A program made the position numbers and the translations under genes. From contig OY744612.1 of the NCBI GenBank assembly GCA_963556255.1, positions 16,628,374 to 16,692,373 of the forward strand: DNA of 64,000 nucleotides, written 5' to 3'. Positions within the stretch are counted from its first letter, which is position 1. Each line of letters starts with the position of its first letter. Source of the stretch: Allolobophora icterica (taxonomy: Eukaryota > Annelida > Clitellata > Crassiclitellata > Lumbricidae). Positions 1 to 10,021 of this stretch are shown piece by piece. Under the pieces are notes generated by a model. It made no database searches. It saw only the letters and a list, made by a program, of their open reading frames with translations, and was not told where the DNA came from.

Positions 1-262
1 GGCATATATATCTAAAACTATCATGAATGTTGCTTTGTGGAGTTGACCCAGGTTTTTCGAGTTTTAAATATAAATGACGTCATTTCAATGTTTGTTCATA
101 TATTCCGATGACGTCATCGTCTCTATAGTTTCCGCGGCTGTATTGCAATATTGTTACTTTGCTCCGGGTGTTTTCTCGGGGACGGAGGTCTGCGGTGGAC
201 AAGGCGCTTTCTCGTTTCGACGACGGAGCTTTCGCCTGTGTCAGTAGTTTGTGATACTTTTC
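1..262. other. No gene seen
   Basis: Moderately AT-rich sequence leading into the tandem array. I see no coding exon, RNA gene or clear element end here. The short minus-strand reading frames are continuations of the repeat and look non-coding. Confidence 0.5.
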
Positions 263-592
263 CCTGCTGAGCCTCTGGCGTGGCGTAAAACCCCGTAAGC
301 TCATTGTTTGGCAGGAGGGCCTCTGGCGTGGCGTAAAACCCCGTAAGCCAATACTTTGTCAGTAGTTATACTTTTCCCTGCTGAGCCTCTGGCGTGGCGT
401 AAAACCCCGTAAGCTCATTTGTTTGGCAGGAGGGCCTCTGGCGTGGCGTAAAACCCCGTAAGCCAATACTTTGTCAGTAGTTTGTTATACAATTCCCTGC
501 CTGGCCTCTGGCGTGGCGTAAAACCCCGTAAGCTCATTTGTTTGGCAGGAGGGCCTCTGGCGTGGCGTAAAACCCCGTAAGCCAATACTTTT
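263..592. repeat. Dimeric tandem array, about 117 bp, three copies
   Basis: A core beginning GCCTCTGGCGTGGCGTAAAA and ending CCCCGTAAGC occurs six times, near 269, 317, 385, 432, 504 and 555. Two linkers alternate: one contains TTTGTTTGGCAGGAGG, the other AATACTTTGTCAGTAG. The true unit is therefore a dimer of about 115-123 bp repeated three times. Cores are nearly identical, which suggests recent duplication. The peptides read through it (GFTPRQR on the minus strand) are by-products of the repeat. I do not recognise the family. Confidence 0.85.
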
Positions 593-810
593 TTGGTGTT
601 TTGTGTTGTGTATTTCGGTCACTTCAATCATGCACAGATCTACACGGGCGTTTAATGCCTCAAGTTCATAGGCGTAATTTTGGGGTACGAGTGGTACCCG
701 TATCCCCATTTTTCGGACTGGGGCTCCGTACCCCCACATTTTGAACAATTTCAATCAATATTTTATTATTGTGCCTTCCCAGAGATCGCAGTCTCAGCTT
801 GCTTCGCGTA

Positions 811-1868
811 TAGGGTTGCCAGGCAGTCTTGAGGAAATTACCGGACTATGGCGAGCGCCTTATGGGTGTATGGAGGCATGGGCGGCGATCCCGGGGTCGA
901 GTGGTCAAGACCCCCACCTTTAACGGTGGGGGACACTGTATACAGTTGCCCCCCAGATTTTGAAGAAACACCTAAAAAGATCAAGAAATTGTTTTTGCGC
1001 GTGAGCGTGAAAAAAATGTCTTCACCTCTTTTTTGATCAGATCAGCTAAAAAGTGTCCCGTGTCTCCCCCCACCTGTCAAACAAGATCGCCGCCAGTGTC
1101 TGAAGGCGATGCCTCCAGATCGGTCTAGGGGCGTTGGGAAAGTTTCTGGTCAGGGCCTTCAGACAGTCAGAGGGGCGAAGCCCTCTGAAGCTGACAAGAT
1201 AGCGAAACAGCGGGTAAAAATTGAAAAGTTACTTTTAAAATGAACATTAATTTGTGTAAAATGTTAATATAGGCCTACTACATTGTGATATTTACTATTG
1301 AAAAAAGTAATAATACGGTAACTTAAAAAAGTCGAAACTTTAAAAAGTTGAAAATGTTAAAATGTTCTCTTTTGAATTTCGGAAATAATAAAATAATAAC
1401 AAGTATGTTAACCATACCGTCTATCCGCGAATTCAGCGCATAATCTTACTTAGACAATTTACGCTGTACATCGTTATGATGAGTTTCCTCGTAATAAAGA
1501 GGTGCTAGCGCACTGAACAGTCTATGCTGTACAGTTCGTAATTTTGTCATAATAAATTTCAAATAAAATTTAACAAATACTTGTAAATGTAATTGTTACG
1601 AACTTACGATGGACATGTACGATGCCCAGATCCTCCGAGAATGATGCATCCCAACGGGTTCGATACCCGCTAGCCCCACAAGGTAACTCAGCCTTCATTT
1701 CCTAGGTGGCGATTTTAAAACGAGCAGTAGTGCAGATGGTCACCTTACATGGCTGTCCTAAGTTAAATTCGACTCTGGTTAAACTTGTCATCGTCTGTTG
1801 CTACTAAATCATGTAATCTTACTGCGTAGTTGTCAGCTTGAATTAATAAACGAAGATTATTATTTTTA

Positions 1869-1956
<88 letters not shown>

Positions 1957-2089
1957 TTATTTGTAAATAATATTTATTTACCGCAAATTACCGGACACCG
2001 CCATGTCCGGTAACGTCTGAAATTTCTGACGGGACAAATTGTCCAAATACCGGACTGTCCGGTTCATTACCGGACACCTGGCAACCCTA
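811..2089. mobile_element. Non-autonomous hAT element, 1279 bp
   Basis: The ends are TAGGGTTGCCAGG and CCTGGCAACCCTA, a perfect 13-bp terminal inverted repeat. It is flanked by an exact 8-bp duplication TTCGCGTA at 803-810 and 2090-2097, the size made by hAT transposases. ACCGGAC/GTCCGGT words cluster near both ends (after 838 and at 1980-2080), like subterminal transposase-binding repeats. No transposase reading frame is visible. A tRNA-like SINE with an (ATT)n tail lies inside. An element with the same ends is at 24161-24637. Confidence 0.92.
1605..1960 (+). mobile_element. SINE (family A) with (ATT)n tail
   Basis: GGTTCGATACCCGC near 1659 resembles a polymerase III B box. It is followed by a body shared with 36836-37166 (reverse strand) and, more diverged, 60780-60960: AACTCAGCC, a TTTTAAAACGAG region, TTAAATTCGACTC, and a 3' end TACTGCGTAGTTGTCAG then ATTAATAAACGAAGATTATT. 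The (ATT)n microsatellite at about 1858-1954 is its tail. The A-box end is poorly preserved. The tyrosine-rich reading frame across the tail is not a gene. Confidence 0.75.
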
Positions 2090-2145
2090 TTCGCGTATGT
2101 AAGAAATTGGTACCCCCCACTTTTTAGACCAAAGTTACGCCCCTG

Positions 2146-2750
2146 TATGTAGGAACGTATTCTAGGACTAGGTAAATATGAAACCAGCCTATACAATTTC
2201 AAATCGTCATTTTGCTTTCCTTCTTAGGTGCCGGTAATCGAACATAATTAAAAGATAAGCTATCTGCTTTTTAAAATCACAATTATTGCGAATTAAGCTT
2301 AAGAAATAACTTCAAATGAGCTAGGCCTAGGATTATTAGACTTAGTCGGGTACAGGACAAGATCATGATGAGTCGACAAGCTATAAAACGACTAGGGCCT
2401 ACCTTTCTGTGTTTTATTGTCGAATATTAAGAATTAACTTTTTATTTTGTTACATTACATTCTTTTGTGTAACACAACTTGAATAGTGTTTGCTATGTAG
2501 TAAACTGAAATGTGTTAATACACCTTAGAAGTTAGAACAAGTTGAACAACACATTTAGAGTCCTGCAAAAAATCCACAAAATGTAATGTTTACTTTAAAA
2601 ACTTGCTTCGGCTTCAGGTATGATCATAGTTGCAGACAGGCTTTAACAGAACATTCCAAAACATATTTAGGCATTACAAAATGCTGCTTTTGTTGACTTT
2701 AAAATGCTCTAAAACTCACCTTCGAGCGTCTACAATAAAAAAATTTCTGG
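2146..2750. other. No gene seen
   Basis: AT-rich sequence without a convincing reading frame, splice signals or recognisable element ends. Confidence 0.4.
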
Positions 2751-2754
2751 TGAT

Positions 2755-2965
2755 ACCCCGGACCCCACAGTCCCCACTTACAGGGAAGGGGCTGAAGAGG
2801 GGATGGGAAGGGTTTGGGAAGGGGCAGGCAGGAAATAGGGTGGCAATAGAGCGGGACGGAGAAGGCAGGGATGGGCAGGGGAGGGAAAATAGGATGGGTA
2901 AGGATAGGGAAGCGGAGAGGACGGGAGGAGAGGGGAGGGCGGGGCAGGGATGGGAAGGGATTTGC
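2755..2965 (+). repeat. G-rich, purine-biased tract
   Basis: About 200 bases with many GGGA, GGGG and GGGATGGG runs on the + strand and almost no C runs, bounded by AT-rich sequence. Many closely spaced G runs of three or four could form G-quadruplexes. A 128-codon reading frame crosses it, but its composition (Gly, Arg, Glu) only reflects the base bias. Confidence 0.6.
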
Positions 2966-3214
2966 CTCGTCTTGATTTTGCCTCTGGCTACGGGCCTGGT
3001 GATGAGTAGCGAGTAGATCTGGGTGCTTGGATAGTGAATAGATGCGAATGTAAGAAGGTTGAGAGTTTTGAAGGGCGCTGTAGGTAAGAGATACGACTTT
3101 GTGATGGAGGCGATGAGCGACTTATTTTACCCAATGAAGGGATTTAAGAACATTATGTTATGTGGTGTCCTTGATTCCTGCATAAAGTGTGTATGGTGTT
3201 CTTTATGCCCTGCT

Positions 3215-4335
3215 GAAAGAATTCACTGAATGATTCCATGACTTCAACAAGATTTTGCGACTTGTTGCTTCTTCTCATCTGGTTGAGACAGAGAATGCGC
3301 CCCTGGACCTCAATATGGAATTAGTGGCAATGAAGAACGACCAACGACTCACATCTCATCAGCCTTGTTGTCCTCGAGACCAAGGTCTTGGTCTCGAGTG
3401 CACTCGAGTTCGTTTTTAAAAGTCTTGGTCTTGGTCTTGAGGTTCAAGGTCTTGGTCTTGGTCTTGAGGTTCAAAGTCTTGGTCTTGCGAGACCAAGACC
3501 AAGACCGGCTGTCAATATGAACAGTTATTTAACAGAACTCAAGAATTCTGTATCAAGCCTGCTTGCATCATACGACCAATAGGCCTATCTATGGATGGAT
3601 GCAAGCATTGTTGGTCAGGAAAACCCATTGGCAGCAGCAACAGTTATTCTGTGTCAGACAGTATGATAAACCATGGGAAGATTTCAAAAGGACTCACTAT
3701 CTGTACATTTACATCCAGTGCTTGAAAAGCTTCTGTGTGTGTCAGCGACTTCAGCAGCAGCTGCACCTGTAGAACGTATTTTTTCACATGGCGGAATTTT
3801 TACAAGGCCCACCAGGCACGTCTTAGTCAGAAAATTCTGAGCAAATTGGTTTTTATAAAATACAAAAGGCATCTGGAATAATAGTTTGCATGAAGGACTT
3901 TTGAAAACAAATTCGGATTTCTCTGCAGTTTGCATTTAAAGTTAGGCCTAATTTGCTTGAATAAAATAAAAGACTCATGTTTTCATTAAAATAGAGAATA
4001 TTCCGACTTGACAATTTTAGATGTCTTGACCTGATTGCGATTTTTTGGGTCTTGGTCTTGGTCTTGAGGTTCAAGGTCTTGGTCTTGGTCTTGGTCTCGA
4101 GGTTCAAAGTCTTGGTCTTGGTCTTGGTCTTGAGGTTCAAGGTCTTGGTCTTGGTCTTGGTCTTGAGGTTCAAGGTCTTGGTCTTGGTCTTGGTCTTGAG
4201 GTTTAAGGTCTTGACAACAAGACTGCATCTCATAAAGAAGTTCAAAGATAAACTGATTTACTGGAGATATGGAAGCTGATCTTCGAGTATTATTGGTGAA
4301 AAACACTCTGAGTCTCTTCTAAAGCATGCACCTAT
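3215..4335 (+). pseudogene. hAT transposase relic (ZBED/GTF2IRD2-like), interrupted
   Basis: Just before the hAT at 3360, the + strand reads KILRLVASSHLVETENAPLD then LNMELVAMKNDQRLTSH. This matches, from memory of the family, a segment found in domesticated and mobile hAT transposases of the ZBED5/GTF2IRD2 type. After the hAT and its duplication it resumes with KEVQR and a stop; a degraded continuation may run to about 4335. The reading frame has stops and shifts and is not functional. Family assignment is inference from this short segment. Confidence 0.5.
3360..4225 (+). mobile_element. hAT element, 866 bp, with transposase C-terminal relic and CTTGGT arrays
   Basis: The ends are CAGCCTTGTTGTC and GACAACAAGACTG (one mismatch as inverted repeats). 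An exact 8-bp duplication CATCTCAT flanks it (3352-3359 and 4226-4233). Near each end is a minisatellite of CTTGGTCTTGGTCTTGAGGT units: about two at 3420-3490 and about five, with a period near 33 bp, at 4050-4215. Between them, about 3735-3830 encodes a decayed hAT C-terminal block: APVERIFSHGG followed by a TRPTR stretch, like the dimerisation region. Stops and shifts make it non-autonomous. Confidence 0.9.
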
Positions 4336-4800
4336 TGTCATGCAGCAGACTTCTCTCAGATGAATATTTGAGAAACAAGTACAGAAATCGATTGAGGGAC
4401 AACAACGTGGAAACTGGATTACCGCTAAAGTTCTCGATGAGTCTCCATTGTGCTTTTTGTTATTCCTTTTATTGATTTTGTGCTGGAAAAGATATGGTAG
4501 GCTACTAAAGTTAGTGGGGAAGGCGATGAGCTCTATAAACATATTTGTAACATATGCAGCATATTTTCCTGGACGTCACCACTGTTTAGGCCTGTTTATA
4601 AATCGTAGGCTACTTCTCATCCCAATATAGTTTTAAATTACTTAAATAGCAGATATCTTGGCGGCCGTGATGAGAATATAAATCTTTAAAGCGGCCGACT
4701 TTAACGAAAAAGTTGCGCACCTCTGGCTACTCGGAAGACTGGGTTGAGTGACGGAGCCACCAGAGCAAAAGCTCTGCTGCGCCACGGGAGACCTAGCCCA
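4234..4800. other. No clear gene
   Basis: Apart from the tail of the transposase relic before about 4335, I see no supported exon or RNA gene. The reading frames of 60-130 codons here have no recognisable motif. Confidence 0.4.
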
Positions 4801-4804
4801 AAGA

Positions 4805-5035
4805 AATAAACAAGTGTTGTTGAAAGTATTGGCTCCTTTGAAAATAGTAGCTGGTTTGAAAATCGATCGCGCTGGATTGAGTAGGCGAGCGATGCGCGGT
4901 CGACCTCGGGAGCTTTTGTGTACAGCGTTTTTTGTGTATCGTATTCGTATAGCTGCATTATTTCGTGACGTAACGACTGGTGTCACGCGGCGTGAGGTGT
5001 CGACAGTGTTGTTATGGACAATCATTGTCAAAGGA
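4805..5035. repeat. Dispersed repeat, copy 1
   Basis: About 230 bases from GAAAATCGATCGCGCTGG through GCGATGCGCGGTCGACCTC and CGCGGCGTGAGGTGTCGACA match 32850-33770. In that second copy the match is interrupted by a 750-bp insertion (32955-33706), so this copy approximates the uninterrupted state. Family unknown. Confidence 0.6.
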
Positions 5036-5284
5036 TTAACTCATGGTGATTTTGAAAGAGTTTATCCGATTTATAATTATTTAAGAGAATTTCACATTCT
5101 TGCTCATTTTAATGGACCTACTCGGTGAGATCATTCACCACCGCTGTTCGTTTAGGACACTCACTTTCAGATCCTCGCGTACGAACCGTGCTAGCCCGAG
5201 ATTCAAATCTCTTAAATAAGCCGTAATCGGGAGACGAATCGGCTACACGCACAGAAGTAGGCCTATAGGGAGTATAGGCCCTAG

Positions 5285-5497
5285 TTATAACCAATGTAGT
5301 TATAACTGGGCTAGTACAAAATACGAGGAATGGGACAATTCGAGAACAATAATAATTGTTGCGATCTGTAAACGGTAAATGGTAAGCTCTAACCAGTGTA
5401 TTTAACTGGGTCAATACAAATACGAAGCATTGGACACTTCGAGAACACTTCGAGAACAGTAATGATTATTGCGGTCCTTAAACGGTGAACATACAAG
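5285..5497. repeat. Two-copy tandem duplication, about 110-120 bp
   Basis: Two adjacent diverged copies share a TTATAACTGGG/TTTAACTGGG start, then a GTACAAAATACGA/ATACAAATACGAA stretch, a TTCGAGAACA block, an ATTGTTGCG/ATTATTGCGG block and an AAACGGT end. The second copy has an extra small TTCGAGAACAC duplication. It abuts the hAT beginning at 5498. No gene. Confidence 0.6.
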
Positions 5498-7417
5498 CAG
5501 AGCCGTTTTAAGGAGTTTGGGGGCCCTAGGCACAACCCGCACAAACCCTAAATAACCTTGAACGTAATCCGATTTCCGTCTCAATATCTCAGTCTCAGAT
5601 ACAGAGTATTGCATTAGTGCATTGTACGTGCATATGTGTCATTTTGTTAAATTTATTAATATAGTATACTGTTACTAAACTCATAATAACACAGCTAACA
5701 CATCAATCTTTGTACTACAAGTGTAAAATAGAAGTTTAGTTTAACATACTTTACAGTTTCCATTGTTTATTTGTTATACAAACTGAAAGCGTGATTATAA
5801 TGAGTGGGCCTACATGTTTGCTATACATGGATTGTGACTTTGTAACGACAGTTTCTTACAAACATCGCTTTCGTGTTTTTCTCTGAGCAAAGTCTTTTAT
5901 AATATCATCGAAATTCAAAGACTCCAACACATCTGATTCTATGCTCATGACATCATACGGCTGCGAAGCTCGTTCTTGATTAATTTAAGTTTTGAGAAAG
6001 AACGTTCACCCGTACAGTTTGTCACCATCATTGACAGAAAGATTGATGACCCATCGTTGTTGTGAAAACAAGCGACAGACAAAGCAATACACAGACTTCT
6101 GCGATGGAGAAAAGAGCAGCCACTCGCGACAAACTGATTCACCATTTCGCAGTTCACGACGGAAACAGGAATCAGTTAAGCAACGTCTATGCAACTTATC
6201 TCCCGTTCGATACACGCGTTGAGTCGTACTAAAGTCAGACTCTATGCTGGCAACTAGCAGGACCTTTACGAATCCAATAAGATCGCAATTCCTCCGTGAT
6301 TGGACTCCATAGCCTAAGGCTGCATCAGTTGGATAGTCCGCTGACTCCGCAGGGCTTACATCTTGCGAAATAGGCTTCGAATTTTGGTGTTGTGACAACA
6401 TCTGTACTTTCGACTGGTAGACCATCATCTTGCAGCGACAATAACTGTTCATCTTTATCGCAAACAATGACATCAGTAAACGAGTAAGACAACGTAAGAG
6501 TATCTTACGTCTCAACAATGTCGGACTGCGATGATGATTGTGTTTTCTGACTTTGAAAAAAAGAAGATACTTTTGGATGTTTGTTCGACATTTCAATTTC
6601 AGTTGCTTCTTTTTTTCTCTTCGCGGCACCACTCATATAATTTCTACGCATTTTTGATGGTTTGTCTGATATTTCGTTTAATTGATCGTAGGCCTAGTGA
6701 TAATTGGCCAAAAGTTGCAAATCGGTTTACCGTGAATGACGGTGATAACTGACAATCAGAATCTTAATCTGCATAACAAAAAGGGTAGAAACTATCAAAA
6801 AACCTCAACCTTATACATTGGATGAGGTGGAAATGAAGTGATTTTGTTAAGTTAAATAAGTTTGCCAAGTTCACTATACCGACTCAGTACCGAGCGTCGA
6901 CACGCCAACATCATTCTATTTATCCTATTAGGCCTAACTGTGCGAAATTTGATACGCTTTTTGCCCTTTTTATAATTTAAAGTTTAAAACAATTTAAAAA
7001 AATGACTAGATTGTAGGACAGAGAGATTTAATATTAAAAATTAATATTAACTTACCAAGACATAAAAATTCCTTGAATAGCGTTGTGAAAAAGCAGACAA
7101 ATGAAAACAAACATAATAGCCAATAGCCTACAGCAAGTTGTGCGCCATCGTCGCCATGCGTTAAAATTATTGATTTATTTCTATAGCGCTGTGATTTTAT
7201 TACCAATAATTATATTTAACTAAAAATGCAGACCGCAGACATTTGTTTTAAAAAATAATAAAAATGTGTTATTGTTCTTACTTTACTTTGCAGAATTGTT
7301 ACTTGTTAGAACAGAACTTATAATATTGTTATTTTTGTTTCTGGGCCGCCGCGGGGCCCCCCGCTGCGCGGGGCCCTAGGCCCGGGCCTCGCGTGCCTAT
7401 GCCTTAAAACGGCACTG
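5498..7417 (-). mobile_element. hAT element, 1920 bp, internally deleted transposase
   Basis: The ends are CAGAGCCGTTTTAAGG and CCTTAAAACGGCACTG (15 of 16 matching as inverted repeats), flanked by an exact 8-bp duplication CATACAAG (5490-5497, 7418-7425). GGGCCCTAGG occurs close to both ends. The minus strand encodes transposase remnants. An N-terminal start near 6640 (MSGAAKRKKEATE) is followed by a stop and frame change. At about 6060-6350 there is a block with SVYCFVCRLF like the TTF-type zinc finger of ZMYM1-like hAT transposases. At 5945-6010 there is the C-terminal ERSFSKLKLIKNELRSRM block. Most of the catalytic middle is missing and the two ends are in overlapping frames, so it cannot be autonomous. 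Confidence 0.93.
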
Positions 7418-7425
7418 CATACAAG

Positions 7426-8390
7426 TTCCAACTTGCAGTAGGCCTAGGCTAGGCCTAGGCTACTTATCCAAAACCCACCCCAATAGGCAAGTACGAGAAA
7501 GATTGGGAGATGATTGGATATATCGGGATAGGAATTCTTGTCCGATCTTATATTTCGTGTGTTTTGTCGCATTTTTCTCTTTTTATTGCAATGTGCAGTA
7601 TTTTGTTGATATTTTTATATCTGAAGTCATGGCGTTTGATTACTTGCGTGTCCACCTGCTTATTTATTCTATGGCTTTCCATAGATATATGAGACAGTTT
7701 GTTGCTAGTTCTTGAAATGCTGTGTAAATTGTAACGTTCTTGCAACAAAATCTTAATTTACAGTCGTTTTATTCGTCTATATAATAGATTTAACCGCCAG
7801 AGAGATCAAACAGTCGATCAGTCTTAAAGTTTTATGTGACGTTTGTATAGTATGTTTTAATTTGTTGCTCATATTCGACCAAGTTGCTGCATGATGTATT
7901 CCAATATTATGTAGCGCCTGTTTACTTCGAATTCAGATAACAGGATATAAATATAGTTGCCGGTAAAATTTGTAATTGGTGTACATTACTGTGAAGTATA
8001 TGAGTGGTTATAATGTCCTCATAAATGTTTGGTGCCACATGACCTCGTAAACGCACTGGCCAAACTTGTGATGCTTTAAAATTGCAAAACGTAAATTGCA
8101 AACGAAATCAATGACTTCTTTTAGTGTCGCATAACAAATTTGTTTAGGTAATCTTTAAGTTTGGATAGCTTGCAGGGTTCTGCGCCAATGCCCGAAACCC
8201 GATTCCCTGAAAGTGGTGAAAATGCGTGGCTTGGTTTAGCTAAAGACTTATGGTTATGAAGATATAAAAGGTTACTTGGGACGTCACGGTGAGTGATGTC
8301 ATGTCATGTGATCCGTGAAATATAATTACCTCAGAGTGTCAGAAATGGGCTTTTTGAATTCCTTGTATTCGAACACCCTAGTTTGGACAC
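7426..8390. other. No gene seen
   Basis: AT-rich non-coding sequence. It starts with a short GGCCTAGGCTAGGCCTAGGC palindromic cluster near 7440. No exon, RNA gene or element end can be supported. Confidence 0.4.
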
Positions 8391-8394
8391 GGAG

Positions 8395-9130
8395 TTCTGT
8401 TACAATTCAAATGACCTTGACACTCAAGATAAGTTGATTGTCGTAGAAAGTTTACTGCACCTGTTTTTCTCTGAGTCACAATGTATAATGACTAATCTCA
8501 TTTTTATGACAGTGCTTTAATCCCTTGACAGAGAAAAAGTCAGAATCACAATTCTATTGCTTGCAGTTCCTGAGAAACCAAGGTTAACTGCAGCAGGTTA
8601 GGTGACCTTAATATACTAGATCTTGCGATGACTGTACAATGTTGAGTGGCATGAGCACACTATTTTTTGATTGGGTGGCCCGAAAACCATAAAATAGACA
8701 CCAAGAACGCCATTGCTCTACTTGTAGTTTCTGAGAACCAAAGGTTAACCATTACAGGTTAAGTGAGCTTGAACTACAGAGTCATGCGATGATCATAATT
8801 ATGATATTGATCATCACTCTCTTTGTGGAGTGTAACTTTTTTGGATTCCGAGACTCAGAAAGCCATAATATACATGCCAGGAACATCATTCTATCACTTG
8901 TAGTTCCTGTGAAGCCTCAAACGCTAACCATAACAGGCCAAGTGACCTTGAACTACAAAGTCATGCAATGGTCATATGAGCTTGATTATAACTCTGTTGG
9001 ATTTTTCTACGACCTTCACAAACCTATCTTGAACTGAGACCTTCTCTTGATCCTTGGCAGATAACGAGATACTAATATTTGACAATAGAGGTCAAACGAC
9101 CTTGAAAATAAGGTCATCCGATTGTCCTAT
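8395..9130. repeat. Degenerate tandem repeat, about 170-bp units, with TGACCTTGA words
   Basis: A block (CTTGTAGTTCCTGAG, then AACC-AAGGTTAACC-TAACAGG, then AAGTGACCTTGAACTACA, then GTCATGCGATG) recurs near 8560, 8735, 8900 and, weakly, 9155. Several units carry TGACCTTGA or a close variant (8410, 8604, 8765, 8941, 9098). Copies are strongly diverged, so the array is old. An 82-codon + strand frame at 8789-9037 lies wholly inside it and is not credible. Confidence 0.6.
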
Positions 9131-9256
9131 AATGTTAGAAATAGCTTCTCTATCAATTGTAGTTCCTGAGATACTCTAGCTCTAAGTAAAATTTCCCTCG
9201 AAGATAAGTTAGTTGTTCGGTGGTGCACAACTTTTTTCGGACAAGGGCCACTAAGC

Positions 9257-10013
9257 CAGCAGTTTTCAAATGGTGGTATGCAGGGCTGTAGTGGTAAAAT
9301 TAGAGGTGAGCATACGCTGTCGGTTAGTTTTCCGAAACTAATTAGAGGTGCGTATACGCTAATGGTTAGTTTTCCGAAACTACTTAGAAATTGGTACACA
9401 TACTTTGTGAGGTGAGTATACGGTCTCTAGAGGTGAGTATACGCTGTATACCCGCGTATACCCTCGACTACAGCCCTGGTGGTATGCGTACCACTTGTGG
9501 TGTGCCAGGTGTCGCTGCGTGGTACACGAAAAAAAAATTTTTAATTTAAATTTTCGATGAATTATACTTTATGTCCATCTTTCTTTGATTAGCTATATTG
9601 ACTGTTGAAGTCACTATTCTATGTCCACCATGCGCTTCTTTTTCTTTAAATTTTCTATGAGTTTATGCCCATCTTTCTTTGATTAGCTACCGTATTTACT
9701 ATCAAAGTCACTAGTCACAGCTCTCTCACTAACACTTTCTAATAGTGATTTTATTTTTCCTTTTGTTGATATGTATGCTTGAGAACCTTCTTTTTGCTGG
9801 TGCTGGCTGATGCGGGTCAAGAGTGCTGCTGATTTGAATGGCGCTATATAAATGTTCGGTTGCAATTACAATGATTACATTCTTAAAATTATATGTTAAT
9901 TTTTAAATTCATCTACCTACGGTCCTATGCTAATTGCAAGGGGAGTTCACGCTCGCCTGTTGTTTTTGATCTACCTGTTGTGGTACAGTAAAAATAAAGT
10001 TTGAAAACCGCTG
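9257..10013. mobile_element. Non-autonomous hAT element, 757 bp, with a nested element
   Basis: The ends are CAGCAGTTTTCAAA and TTTGAAAACCGCTG (one mismatch). The flanks are CACTAAGC (9249-9256) and CACTAAAC (10014-10021), a 7-of-8 target duplication. A second element of the same family, with exact duplications, lies at 43342-43571 and shares the internal GTACCAC words. It contains the 198-bp hAT at 9281-9478 and a GGCGCTATATAAATGTTCGG stretch near 9840 that resembles a retroposon 3' end. Confidence 0.85.
9281..9478. mobile_element. Nested miniature hAT element, 198 bp
   Basis: The ends are CAGGGCTGTAGTGG and a right end reading CGACTACAGCCCTG, giving an 11-base perfect inverted terminus. 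An exact 8-bp duplication GTGGTATG flanks it (9273-9280, 9479-9486). Inside are repeats of AGAGGTGAGTATACGCTGT and GGTTAGTTTTCCGAAACTA. It has no coding capacity. Because it sits inside 9257-10013, it inserted later. Confidence 0.9.
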
Positions 10014-10021
10014 CACTAAAC

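Larger units (their letters stand above)
667..2145. mobile_element. Non-autonomous DNA element with GGCGTAA ends, interrupted by a hAT
   Basis: The left end reads CATAGGCGTAATTTTGGGG and the right end AAAGTTACGCCCCTG, so the termini are inverted around GGCGTAA. The body matches, in reverse orientation, the element at 33988-34184 (shared TATTTTATTATTGTGCCTTC and CCAGAGATCGCAGTCT stretches). The copy is split by the hAT at 811-2089. Without that insert it would be about 200 bp, the size of the intact copy. I see no target duplication around this outer element. Related ends occur at 26166-26794. Confidence 0.65.

Noticed and set aside
3853..4306. Overlapping minus-strand frames of 106-130 codons with [10 protein letters not shown] or DQDQDLEPQ repeats
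   Set aside because: They are translations of the CTTGGT minisatellite inside the hAT at 3360-4225 and are open only because the unit lacks stops.
6006..6632. 208-codon minus-strand frame as a host gene
   Set aside because: It lies inside a hAT with exact target duplications and contains the transposase zinc-finger block; frame changes show decay.
8789..9037. 82-codon + strand frame
   Set aside because: Entirely within a diverged tandem repeat; no recognisable content.
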